NCBI RefSeq assembly: GCF_947494875.1
Contig: NZ_CANLWM010000001.1
Coordinates: 1,070,810 to 1,134,809 of the forward strand
Source of the DNA: an uncultured Williamsia sp.
GTDB taxonomy: Bacteria > Actinomycetota > Actinomycetes > Mycobacteriales > Mycobacteriaceae
Direction of reading: 5' to 3'
DNA length: 64,000 nt
The notes below the pieces were generated by a model. The model worked only from the letters and a program-made list of their open reading frames with translations, made no database searches and was not told the origin of the DNA. Made by a program: the position numbers and the translations under genes. Shown here in pieces: positions 44,721-52,795 of the stretch (positions are counted from its first letter, which is position 1; the number at the start of each line of letters is the position of its first letter).

Positions 44721-45167
44721 ATGCCCGACGTGGCTCTGCGTTCCCACACCCGTCTGTCCGCCCACCCGGTCACCGCCGTCGCGCGTGCGCCGCTGGGCCT
44801 CCCCGTCGCCGATCTGCACCCGGCGCTCACCTCCGGTCATCGCCTCGTCGACGTCCGCCCCCAATGCGACCGGGACGTCGACGGCGTCGTCACCGGGGCG
44901 ATCGCCCTCGCCCCCGAGGTGGCGGTCGCGCGACTCACCCCCGGGACCCGGACATCGCTGCGATTCGCCGAGCCGTCGTCGCGCTGGGTGCTGGTCGGCA
45001 CCGACGGCCACGACGCCGAATGGCTCACCTGGCACCTGCACGCGGCCGGTGTGACCGGGGCCCGGTTCCTTCTCGGCGGCGCCCGTGCGCTGCGGGCGCG
45101 CCCCCTTGCGCCGCTGCCGGTGACCGCCTCGCAACGTCGTGAGGCGGCGTCGATCACCGCCCACTGA
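44721..45167 (+). CDS. rhodanese-like protein lacking the active-site Cys
   Basis: A 148-residue protein from ATG 44721. The N-terminal rhodanese strand is kept (DLHPALTSGHRLVDVRPQCD), followed by GAIALAPEVAVARLTPG, but the loop that normally holds the persulfide Cys reads LVGTDGHDAEWLTWHL, without Cys. The only Cys sits in RPQCDRD. A binding or regulatory role in sulfur metabolism is more likely than sulfurtransfer. The Cys-codon leader at 44638-44673 lies 47 bp upstream and probably controls its translation. An in-frame GTG at 44658 overlaps the leader and is rejected. Confidence 0.72.
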   Translation: MPDVALRSHTRLSAHPVTAVARAPLGLPVADLHPALTSGHRLVDVRPQCDRDVDGVVTGAIALAPEVAVARLTPGTRTSLRFAEPSSRWVLVGTDGHDAEWLTWHLHAAGVTGARFLLGGARALRARPLAPLPVTASQRREAASITAH

Positions 45168-45216
45168 CGCACGCCCGGGGCGCGCGGCGGCGGTCGGGGC
45201 CTGCGTGACGGGACGA

Positions 45217-45222
45217 TAGGGT
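45217..45222 (+). promoter_or_regulatory. leaderless -10 box (TAGGGT) of lysS
   Basis: TAGGGT ends 7 nt before the GTG at 45230, so the mRNA should start at or next to the start codon. Confidence 0.55.
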
Positions 45223-45229
45223 CGTCCGG

Positions 45230-46747
45230 GTGAGTGAGACCCCTGCGGCCCAGGCCAGCGACGCCGACCACCTGCCCGAGCAGCTGCGCATCCGTCGGGA
45301 GAAGCGGGCCCGGATCCTCGCCGAGGGCGGACAGGCCTATCCCGTCGCCGTCGACCGCACCCACACCCTCGCCGCGATCCGCGCCGCCCACGCCGACCTG
45401 CCCACCGACACCGCGACCGGCGAGCACGTCGGCGTCGCCGGCCGCGTCATCTTCGTCCGCAACAAGGGCAAGCTGTGTTTCTCGACGCTCCAGGAGGGCG
45501 ACGGGACCCAGCTGCAGGTGATGATCAGCGTCAACGGCGTGGGCGAGGAGCGACTGGCCGCGTGGAAGGCCGACGTCGACCTCGGCGACTTCGTGTTCGT
45601 CCACGGCGAGGTGATCACCTCCCGCACCGGCGAGCTCAGCGTCATGGCCGATGCGTGGGAGATGGCCTCGAAGGCACTGCGCCCGTTGCCCGTCGCGCAC
45701 AAGGAGCTCAGCGAGGAGACGCGCGTCCGGCAGCGCTACGTCGACCTCGTGCTCAACCCCGCCGCCCGCGAGACGGCCCGCACCCGCATCGCTGTCGTCC
45801 GTGCCCTGCGCGACGTCCTCACCGAACAGGACTTCGTGGAGGTGGAGACACCGATGCTGCAGACGCAGCACGGAGGCGCCGCCGCTCGGCCCTTCGTGAC
45901 GCACTCCAACGCCCTCGACATCGACCTCTATCTGCGGATCGCGCCGGAACTGTTCCTCAAGCGGGCCGTCGTCGGCGGCATCGACCGCGTCTTCGAGATC
46001 AACCGCAACTTCCGCAACGAGGGCATCGACTCCACGCACTCGCCGGAGTTCGCGATGCTCGAGACCTACCAGGCCTACGGCACCTACGACGACTCCGCGC
46101 GCATGACCCGCGAGCTGGTGCAGGAGGTCTCTCGCCGAGCCCTGGGCACACTGACCCCCACGCTCGCCGACGGAACCGTCTACGACCTGTCCGGTGAGTG
46201 GCGCAGCATCTCGATGTACCCGTCGCTCTCGGAGGCGGCGGGGGAGGAGATCACCCCGCAGACCACGGTCGACGACTTGCGTCGCCTCGCCGACCGCGTC
46301 GGGCTCGCCGTGCCGACCGACAAGGGCCACGGCCACGGGAAGCTCGTCGAGGAACTCTGGGAACACCTCGTCGGGTCGCACATCGACGAGCCGTTCTTCG
46401 TCCGCGATTTCCCCGTCGAGACCTCACCGCTGACGCGCGATCACCGGTCCATTCCGGGTGTCGTCGAGAAATGGGATCTGTACGTTCGTGGATTCGAACT
46501 CGCGACCGGGTATTCGGAATTGATCGACCCGATCATCCAACGTGAACGATTCGTCGATCAGGCGCGTCTCGCGCGGGCCGGTGACGACGAGGCGATGGTT
46601 CTCGACGAGGAATTCCTGGCCGCGATGGAGCACGGGATGCCCCCGACCACGGGCACCGGTATGGGCGTCGATCGCCTGCTCATGGCCCTGACGGGTCTCG
46701 GGATCCGCGACACGATCTTGTTCCCTTTCGTGAAACCATCCGAATGA
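45230..46747 (+). CDS. lysS: lysyl-tRNA synthetase, class II
   Basis: A 505-residue class IIb synthetase. An OB-fold anticodon domain ([21 protein letters not shown]) precedes motif 1 ([21 protein letters not shown]), motif 2 ([20 protein letters not shown]) and motif 3 ([15 protein letters not shown]). It charges tRNA-Lys. Codon use changes inside the gene: 15 of 40 codons from 46442 end in A/T, against 3 of 40 from 46139. That AT-richer tail lies directly before the lsr2 promoter. Confidence 0.95.
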   Translation: MSETPAAQASDADHLPEQLRIRREKRARILAEGGQAYPVAVDRTHTLAAIRAAHADLPTDTATGEHVGVAGRVIFVRNKGKLCFSTLQEGDGTQLQVMISVNGVGEERLAAWKADVDLGDFVFVHGEVITSRTGELSVMADAWEMASKALRPLPVAHKELSEETRVRQRYVDLVLNPAARETARTRIAVVRALRDVLTEQDFVEVETPMLQTQHGGAAARPFVTHSNALDIDLYLRIAPELFLKRAVVGGIDRVFEINRNFRNEGIDSTHSPEFAMLETYQAYGTYDDSARMTRELVQEVSRRALGTLTPTLADGTVYDLSGEWRSISMYPSLSEAAGEEITPQTTVDDLRRLADRVGLAVPTDKGHGHGKLVEELWEHLVGSHIDEPFFVRDFPVETSPLTRDHRSIPGVVEKWDLYVRGFELATGYSELIDPIIQRERFVDQARLARAGDDEAMVLDEEFLAAMEHGMPPTTGTGMGVDRLLMALTGLGIRDTILFPFVKPSE

Positions 46748-46780
46748 TCGATCATTCTCCGACGAATTCCGCGCCATGAA

Positions 46781-46809
46781 TTGTCGACCCCGGTTGTTCT
46801 GGTTACCAT
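46781..46809 (+). promoter_or_regulatory. lsr2 promoter
   Basis: TTGTCG (46781-46786), a 17-bp spacer and TACCAT (46804-46809) form a SigA-like promoter, giving an 80-nt leader before the lsr2 ATG. The surrounding 46440-46800 DNA is AT-enriched, as expected for an Lsr2-bound autoregulated promoter. Confidence 0.6.
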
Positions 46810-46895
46810 CGGAATCCGATCGGGGGATTCGACGGGGGGATCCGCGCTGAGCTCCCGGGCGACGGGCAAAGTGGCACGGCTGTGGGGACATGTTG

Positions 46896-47216
46896 ATGGC
46901 GAAAAAGGTGACGGTCACGCTGGTCGACGACGTCGACGAGAGCAGATCGGCCGACGAGACGGTCGAGTTCGCCATCGACGGGGTGACCTACGAGATCGAC
47001 CTCTCCCGGACCAACGCGCAACGACTCCGCTCGCAACTGAGCACCTGGGTCGAGCACGCACGTCAGGTCGACGGCGAGCCACGGGTCACCACGTCCCGCC
47101 ACGATCCCGGGACCGCCGCCGCCATCCGTGACTGGGCCCGCCGCCACGGCATCGGCGTCTCCAGCCGCGGCCGCGTCGCCAGCGAGATCGTCGACCTCTA
47201 CAACGCCGCACACTGA
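46896..47216 (+). CDS. lsr2: nucleoid-associated protein Lsr2
   Basis: A 106-residue H-NS-like silencer. The N-terminal MAKKVTVTLVDDVDES and DETVEFAIDGVTYEIDLS form the dimerisation domain; the C-terminal AAIRDWARRHGIGVSSRGRV is the DNA-binding helix pair with the AT-hook-like RGR. It binds AT-rich, often foreign DNA. ATG 46896 gives the canonical N-terminus; an ATG six bases earlier is out of family. In M. tuberculosis lsr2 precedes clpC1, but here a convergent fadD3 follows. Confidence 0.95.
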   Translation: MAKKVTVTLVDDVDESRSADETVEFAIDGVTYEIDLSRTNAQRLRSQLSTWVEHARQVDGEPRVTTSRHDPGTAAAIRDWARRHGIGVSSRGRVASEIVDLYNAAH

Positions 47217-47228
47217 GCGCGGTCGCTC

Positions 47229-48809
47229 TCAGGCCAGCTCGCGTTTGAGGATCTTCCCGGCCGCGTTGCGGGGGAACGAGTCCACGACGACGACCGACCG
47301 TGGGACCTTGAAGTTCGCGAGCCGGCCGCGGCAGAACTCGACGACCGTGTCCGCGTCGAGTTCCGCCCCCGACCGCAGCGTGAGGAACGCCTTGCCGACC
47401 TCGCCGAGCCGGTCGTCGGGGACACCGATCACGGCGGCCTCGGTGACCTCGGGGATACGGGCGAGGGTCTGCTCGATCTCCGCGGGGTACACGTTGAACC
47501 CCCCGCAGATGTACATGTCCTTGAGCCGGTCGGTGATCCGGAGGTTGCCGGCGTCGTCGATGGTCCCGATGTCACCGGTGTGCAGCCAGCCGTCGTCGTC
47601 GATGGTCTCGGCCGTGGCCGCCGGGTCGTCGAGGTATCCGCGCATCACCATCGCGCCCCGGGCCAGCACCTCGCCCGCAGCGGACAGCGCCATCTCCATC
47701 CCCGCGAACGCGCGACCGCACGTGGTGGCCACGGTGACGGCGTCGTCGTCGGGCGTGCAGGTGGACACGAACCCACTGCACTCGGTGAGCCCGTAGGCGG
47801 TGACGACCGTGTCGACGCCGAGGTCGCTCTGGATGCGTTCGATCAGCACTACGGGCACGATCGCCGCGCCGGTGACGACCAGACGCAGCGACGACAGGTC
47901 ACGGTCGGGACGCGAGGGGTCGTCGAGGATGGTCTGGAAGATGGTGGGCGCCCCGGGGAAGACGGTCAGTCGGTGTCGTTCCACCAGGTCCATGGCCGCG
48001 GTCGTGTCGTACACCGCCAGCGGGTACATCGTGGCCCCGAAGAGCAGGCACGGCAGGATGCCCGCCTTGTAGCCGAAGGTGTGGAAGTACGGATTGACCA
48101 TGAGATAGCGGTCGGTCGGGGACAGTCGTCCGTTCGCGCCCCAGGCGTGTGCCCCGGCGAGGGTCTGTCGGTGCTCGGCCATCACGCCCTTGCTGCGTCC
48201 GGTGGTGCCCGAGGTGAAGAGGATGTCGGACAGGTCGGCGGGCGCGACCGCGTCGGCGCGGCGGTCGGCCTCGGCGCGGTGGTCGTCGGTCACCGATGCC
48301 GCGAGGTCGTCGTCCCAATCGACCGCGTCGCCCCGGAGCTCGTCGTCCGGGTCGAGCCGGATCCGCACGGGGACGGGTGGCCGGCTCAGCTGCGACCACT
48401 CGTCGAGCGCGACGAGATCGGCGAGACGATCGGTGCCGAGGAAGCGCCCCGAGACGACCAGCACCCGCGCATCGACGCGCTCGAGGACGTCGACCACCTC
48501 GAGCGCGGTGTAGCGGGTGTTGAGCGGCACGAGGACCGCTCCCGCCCAGTGGGTGGCCAGCGCCGCGATGGGCCACTGCACGCAGTTGGGCGCCCAGATC
48601 GCGACGCGGTCGCCGGGCTGCACGCCGTGCGCGACGAGCGCTGCGGCCGTCGTCCGCACCCCGGCCAGGATGTGTGACCAGGTGAGCTCGATGGGATGAC
48701 CCCACTGCTCGTCGACCACGGCGAGGCCGTCCGGCCACAGGTGTGCCGCGCGACGGAGGGCGGCCGGCGTGGTCTCGATCGCGTCGGCCGACGCGGTCTC
48801 AGCGGTCAC
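47229..48809 (-). CDS. fadD3: acyl-CoA synthetase FadD3 (HIP-CoA ligase)
   Basis: A 526-residue adenylate-forming ligase: LFTSGTTGRSKGVMAEH (P-loop), NPYFHTFGYKAGIL, TAYGLTECSG, and the C-terminal GKILKRELA with the catalytic Lys. FadD3 activates the steroid C/D-ring product HIP with CoA. The assignment rests on context: it is divergent from fadE30 across a KstR2 operator, as in Rv3561/Rv3560c. GTG 48809 follows GGAGGGAGC; the longer frame from 48842 would start inside the operator. Confidence 0.88.
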   Translation of the reverse strand: MTAETASADAIETTPAALRRAAHLWPDGLAVVDEQWGHPIELTWSHILAGVRTTAAALVAHGVQPGDRVAIWAPNCVQWPIAALATHWAGAVLVPLNTRYTALEVVDVLERVDARVLVVSGRFLGTDRLADLVALDEWSQLSRPPVPVRIRLDPDDELRGDAVDWDDDLAASVTDDHRAEADRRADAVAPADLSDILFTSGTTGRSKGVMAEHRQTLAGAHAWGANGRLSPTDRYLMVNPYFHTFGYKAGILPCLLFGATMYPLAVYDTTAAMDLVERHRLTVFPGAPTIFQTILDDPSRPDRDLSSLRLVVTGAAIVPVVLIERIQSDLGVDTVVTAYGLTECSGFVSTCTPDDDAVTVATTCGRAFAGMEMALSAAGEVLARGAMVMRGYLDDPAATAETIDDDGWLHTGDIGTIDDAGNLRITDRLKDMYICGGFNVYPAEIEQTLARIPEVTEAAVIGVPDDRLGEVGKAFLTLRSGAELDADTVVEFCRGRLANFKVPRSVVVVDSFPRNAAGKILKRELA

Positions 48810-48837
48810 CGGATGCTCCCTCCGATCGGTGAAAACA

Positions 48838-48851
48838 AGCAAGTGCTTGGT
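48838..48851. promoter_or_regulatory. KstR2 operator between fadD3 and fadE30
   Basis: AGCAAGTGCTTGGT matches the KstR2 consensus AnCAAGnnCTTGnT at every fixed position. It covers the -35 region of the leaderless fadE30 promoter (TATCCT at 48856-48861) and lies 28 bp upstream of fadD3. Confidence 0.9.
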
Positions 48852-48855
48852 AGGT

Positions 48856-48861
48856 TATCCT
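48856..48861 (+). promoter_or_regulatory. leaderless -10 box (TATCCT) of fadE30
   Basis: TATCCT is followed by seven bases and the ATG at 48869. The KstR2 box just upstream would block RNA polymerase. Confidence 0.6.
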
Positions 48862-48868
48862 AGGCCAC

Positions 48869-50122
48869 ATGACCGTGACCGACCTCGCCGATCGTGCCGT
48901 GGACCTGCGGCGCTCGGGGGTGTCGGACGACGATTTCGCCCTGTCCGTCCGCGCCTGGCTGGAGTCGAACCTCACCGGTGAGTTCGCCCATCTGGCGGGT
49001 CGGGGCGGGCCCGGCAGCGAGCACGAGTTCTTCGCCGAGCGGCTCGCCTGGGACCGGCACCTCGCCGCGGCGGGGTGGACCTGCCTGGGATGGCCCACCG
49101 AGTACGGCGGTCGCAACGCGACCATCGCCCAGCGCATCGTCTTCCACACCGAGTACGCCCGCGCGCAGGCGCCCGCGCGCGTGAACCACCTCGGTGAGGA
49201 ACTCCTCGGACCAACGCTCATCGCGTTCGGCACAGACGCGCAACGCGAGCGGTTCCTGCCGGGTATCGCCGACGTGACCGAGCTCTGGTCACAGGGATAC
49301 TCCGAGCCCGGCGCCGGATCCGACCTCGCGAACGTGGCCACCACCGCGCGGCTCGAGGACGGCCGCTGGGTCATCAACGGTCAGAAGATCTGGACCTCCC
49401 TCGCGCACGTCGCGCAGTGGGCGTTCGTCCTGTGCCGGGTGGAGCGGGGATCGTCGCGCCACAAGGGCCTGGGCTTCCTCCTCGTCCCGCTCGACCAACC
49501 GGGCGTCACCGTGCGTCCGATCCAACAGCTCACCGGCACATCGGAGTTCAACGAGGTCTTCTTCGACGACGCCGTCACCGACGCCGACCTCATCGTCGGT
49601 GAACCCGGTGACGGGTGGCGCGTCGCGATGGGGCTGCTGGAGTTCGAGCGCGGTGTGTCGACCCTGGGCCAACAGGTGGGGTTCGCGCGCGAACTCGAAC
49701 GGATCGTCACCATGGCCCGCGAGAACGGCACGGCTGCGGACCCGCGCATCCGAGACCGGATCGTGCGCGCCCGGATCGGACTGCGCGCCATGCGCGCTCA
49801 CGCGCGCCGGACACTGGCCGAGGTGGACACAGCAGGCGCCGGCGGACAGGCGTCTGTGTCGAAGCTGTTGTGGGCCAACTGGCATCGTGATCTCGGAGAG
49901 CTGGCGATGGCCGTCCAGGGGGCACCGGGGCTCATCGCGCCCGACGCCACCACCGAGGGCGAACCCAACGAGATCACCGCACCCGACCGCGTCGAACTGG
50001 GGGAGTGGCAGCGACTGTTCCTGTTCTCCCGCGCCGACACCATCTACGGCGGGTCGAACGAGGTGCAGCGCACCATCATCGCCGAGCGTGTCCTCGGCCT
50101 GCCGAGGGAGGCCCGCCCGTGA
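48869..50122 (+). CDS. fadE30: acyl-CoA dehydrogenase FadE30
   Basis: A 417-residue flavin enzyme: GWPTEYGGRNATIAQRIVF, YSEPGAGSDLANVATTAR (FAD/substrate), VINGQKIWTSLAHVAQW and the C-terminal DTIYGGSNEVQRTIIAERVLGLP. In the KstR2 regulon FadE30 acts on HIP-CoA after FadD3. First gene of fadE30-ipdF-fadA6; the stop overlaps the ipdF GTG. Confidence 0.9.
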   Translation: MTVTDLADRAVDLRRSGVSDDDFALSVRAWLESNLTGEFAHLAGRGGPGSEHEFFAERLAWDRHLAAAGWTCLGWPTEYGGRNATIAQRIVFHTEYARAQAPARVNHLGEELLGPTLIAFGTDAQRERFLPGIADVTELWSQGYSEPGAGSDLANVATTARLEDGRWVINGQKIWTSLAHVAQWAFVLCRVERGSSRHKGLGFLLVPLDQPGVTVRPIQQLTGTSEFNEVFFDDAVTDADLIVGEPGDGWRVAMGLLEFERGVSTLGQQVGFARELERIVTMARENGTAADPRIRDRIVRARIGLRAMRAHARRTLAEVDTAGAGGQASVSKLLWANWHRDLGELAMAVQGAPGLIAPDATTEGEPNEITAPDRVELGEWQRLFLFSRADTIYGGSNEVQRTIIAERVLGLPREARP

Positions 50123-50931
50123 GCGATCCCCGCCTGTCGTCGCCGTTGTCGACAGCGCCCGAGGAGATCCCCGGCCACGGGTTGCTGTCGGGGAAGAAGG
50201 TGGTCGTCACCGCGGCCGCGGGCACAGGCATCGGATTCGCGACCGCCCGTCGTGCCCTGCTCGAGGGCGCGGACGTCGTCGTCAGCGACTACCACGAACG
50301 ACGACTCGGCGAGACCGCGGAGAAGCTGTCGGCCGAGTTCGGCGACCTGCAGGTCGCCGCGATCACCTGTGACGTCTCGAGCACCGACCAGGTGAACGCG
50401 CTGATCGACTCCGCAGCAGGCACTCTCGGACGTATCGACGTGCTGGTGAACAACGCCGGTCTCGGCGGGGAGACGCCTGTCGTCGACATGACGGACGAGC
50501 AGTGGGACCGCGTCCTGGACATCACGCTGACGAGCACGTTCCGCTCGACGCGTGCCGCTCTGCGCTACTTCGCCGGCGCCGAACACGGTGGGGTCATCGT
50601 CAACAACGCGTCGGTTCTCGGCTGGCGCGCCCAGCACGGCCAGGCGCACTACGCTGCGGCGAAGGCCGGGGTGATGGCGCTGACGCGGTGTTCGGCGGTC
50701 GAGGCCGTCGAGCACGGGGTGCGCATCAACGCGGTCGCGCCGTCGATCGCGCGCCATCCGTTCCTGGCCAAGGTCACCAGCGACGAGTTGCTCGACGATC
50801 TCGCGTCCCGCGAGGCATACGGCCGGGCCGCGGAGGTGTGGGAGATCGCCGCGACGATCGCCATGCTGGCCAGCGACTACACCACCTACCTCACCGGGGA
50901 GATCGTCTCCATCTCGAGTCAGCGTGCCTGA
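50119..50931 (+). CDS. ipdF: short-chain dehydrogenase, IpdF-like
   Basis: A 270-residue SDR. The NAD(P) loop reads TAAAGTGIGFATARRAL, NNAG is in VLVNNAGLGGETP, and the catalytic set is Ser (NNASVLGW), Tyr and Lys (HYAAAKAG). GTG 50119 is coupled to fadE30 and the gene lies before the thiolase, as for Rv3559c (IpdF), which oxidises a hydroxylated HIP-CoA derivative. That substrate is inferred from synteny. Confidence 0.85.
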   Translation: MSDPRLSSPLSTAPEEIPGHGLLSGKKVVVTAAAGTGIGFATARRALLEGADVVVSDYHERRLGETAEKLSAEFGDLQVAAITCDVSSTDQVNALIDSAAGTLGRIDVLVNNAGLGGETPVVDMTDEQWDRVLDITLTSTFRSTRAALRYFAGAEHGGVIVNNASVLGWRAQHGQAHYAAAKAGVMALTRCSAVEAVEHGVRINAVAPSIARHPFLAKVTSDELLDDLASREAYGRAAEVWEIAATIAMLASDYTTYLTGEIVSISSQRA

Positions 50932-50971
50932 CCGGCGTTCCCCCACAGTCGTTTCCACCCCAGGAGCAGTC

Positions 50972-52129
50972 ATGAGCACACCGCAGGCCTACATCGTCGA
51001 CGCCGTCCGCACGCCGGTCGGCAAGCGCAACGGGTCGCTCGCGAAGGTGAACCCGATCGATCTCGGCGCGCATGTCATCACCGCCGTCCTCGACCGGACC
51101 GGCATCGATCCGAACGTCATCGACGACGTCGTGTTCGGGTGCGTCGACACCATCGGCCCGCAGGCGGGCAACGTCGCCCGGTCCGCATGGCTCGCCGCGG
51201 GGCAGCCGCTGGCGGTGCCCGGCACGACGGTGGACCGGCAGTGCGGATCGTCGCAGCAGGCGATCCACTTCGCGGCGCAGGCCGTCATGAGCGGCACCCA
51301 GGACGTGGTCCTCGCCGGGGGACTGCAGAACATGAGCGCGATCCCCATCTCCGCGGCCATGATCGCGGGCGCGCAGTACGGGTTCGGCAACCCCTTCCAC
51401 GACTCGGTCGGGTGGCAGGAACGGTTCGGCGACGCCGAGATCTCGCAATTCCATGGCGCCGACATGATGGCGCGGAAGTGGGACATCACCCGCGAGGACA
51501 TGGAGCGGTGGGCCCTGCAGAGCCACGACCGCGCCCGCGCGGCGATCGCCGAGGGACGCTTCGACGGCGAGTACGTACCGCTGGGCGACTGCGTGGTCGA
51601 CGAGTGCCCGCGGGAGACCTCGCTGGAGAAGATGGCCGGCCTGCCGGTGCTCGCCGAGGGGTCGTCTCTCACCGCCGCGGTCGCGTCGCAGATCTGCGAC
51701 GGGTCGTCGGCGACACTCGTCGTCTCCGAGACCGCGCTGAAGGACCACGGCCTCACGCCGCGCGCCCGTATCCACCACATGACCGTGCGCGGCGACGACC
51801 CGATCATGATGCTGTCGGCGCCCATCCCCGCGACGAAGCATGCGCTCGCGAAGACGGGGCTGTCGATCGACGACATCGACGTGGTCGAGATCAACGAGGC
51901 GTTCGCCCCCGTCGTGCTCGCGTGGCTGAAGGAGACCGGCGCCGACCCGTCGCGGGTCAACCCGAACGGCGGCGGCATCGCGCTGGGTCATCCGCTCGGA
52001 GCGACCGGCGCGAAGCTGTTCGCGACCATGCTCAACGAGCTCGAGCGTCGCGGCGGACGCTACGGCCTGCAGACGATGTGCGAGGGCGGCGGCACCGCGA
52101 ACGTCACCATCATCGAACGCCTCGGCTGA
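50972..52129 (+). CDS. fadA6: thiolase FadA6
   Basis: A 385-residue thiolase: VDAVRTPVGKRNGSLAKVNP, the nucleophile Cys in TVDRQCGSSQQAIHFA, INEAFAPVVLAWL, NPNGGGIALGHPLGATGAKL with the catalytic His, and a second Cys in LQTMCEGGGTANV. It cleaves a beta-keto CoA late in steroid degradation. ATG 50972 follows AGGAGC; a longer frame from 50924 lacks a ribosome site. Confidence 0.9.
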   Translation: MSTPQAYIVDAVRTPVGKRNGSLAKVNPIDLGAHVITAVLDRTGIDPNVIDDVVFGCVDTIGPQAGNVARSAWLAAGQPLAVPGTTVDRQCGSSQQAIHFAAQAVMSGTQDVVLAGGLQNMSAIPISAAMIAGAQYGFGNPFHDSVGWQERFGDAEISQFHGADMMARKWDITREDMERWALQSHDRARAAIAEGRFDGEYVPLGDCVVDECPRETSLEKMAGLPVLAEGSSLTAAVASQICDGSSATLVVSETALKDHGLTPRARIHHMTVRGDDPIMMLSAPIPATKHALAKTGLSIDDIDVVEINEAFAPVVLAWLKETGADPSRVNPNGGGIALGHPLGATGAKLFATMLNELERRGGRYGLQTMCEGGGTANVTIIERLG

Positions 52130-52141
52130 GCGCGCGCGGCT

Positions 52142-52300
52142 CGCGCGACACCCGTCGAGTGGGCGTTCGGAGACATCGACTGGGCGGTTGGCGAGATCGA
52201 GTGGGCGGGTGGCCACCGAGCGGACGTCCGACCGCCCACTCGACTCGCCCCGCCGCCCACTCGACGCCTCCTGCCGCCCACTCGACGGGTGGGGGGCGGG
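52142..52300. repeat. 3+3 inverted array of the GTCGAGTGGGCGG motif, 21-bp period
   Basis: Forward motifs start at 52154, 52175 and 52196 (GTCGAGTGGGCG and ATCGA variants) and reverse motifs (CACTCGAC) at 52237, 52258 and 52279, each step exactly 21 bp. The two halves are mirror images and could form a 60-bp imperfect cruciform or RNA stem. The array separates convergent fadA6 and the four-helix membrane protein gene. Confidence 0.9.
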
Positions 52301-52687
52301 TCAGTGGGCGAGCGTCTGGGCAATCGCGACGACGACGAGCCCGACCGACAGGCAGACGAACGACGCGCCGGAGACGGCCTTGTAGACCAGGTTCCGCTGG
52401 ATCTCGGCACGGAACGCCAGCGGCGCGAAGAGCACGGGATTGACGATCCCGCCGATCGCGACCAGCACCAACGACCAGGCCGGGGAGTCATCCGCGACGG
52501 CGCCGACGGCGACCATGAGGACGCCCATGATCACCCAGTCGAGGTGGAGTTGGAGCACGCGACGGGGGTGACGGACACCGACCTTGGCGAGCGCATCGGG
52601 CTTCTCCACCATCAGCGTCACCGCGAACCCCGACACCGCGCCCACCGCGGCCGACCACAGTCCGATGAGCACGAGGATGTCTGCCAC
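52301..52687 (-). CDS. small four-helix membrane protein
   Basis: A 128-residue protein from GTG 52687 with four hydrophobic segments (LVLIGLWSAAVGAVSGFAVTL, WVIMGVLMVAVGAVA, LVLVAIGGIVNPVLFAPLAF, SFVCLSVGLVVVAIAQTL). The helix 2 lead-in LQLHLDWVIMGVLM recalls hydroxylaminobenzene mutase-type proteins (HLxGVxxG), but the match is weak. I do not assign a function. It is placed among KstR2-type genes but divergent from the aldehyde dehydrogenase. Confidence 0.6.
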   Translation of the reverse strand: MADILVLIGLWSAAVGAVSGFAVTLMVEKPDALAKVGVRHPRRVLQLHLDWVIMGVLMVAVGAVADDSPAWSLVLVAIGGIVNPVLFAPLAFRAEIQRNLVYKAVSGASFVCLSVGLVVVAIAQTLAH

Positions 52688-52795
52688 GGGATCCGAGCGT
52701 AGAGCCCACTGGCGCGGGCGGTGTGACGTGGCGCATACTGTCAAAGCGACACATCGCAGATTTTGTTTCTTTGCACGGTCGAAGGAGATCGCCCC

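Noticed and set aside
48810..48842. Upstream ATG start of fadD3
   Set aside because: It lies inside the KstR2 operator and lacks a ribosome site, whereas GTG 48809 has GGAGG.
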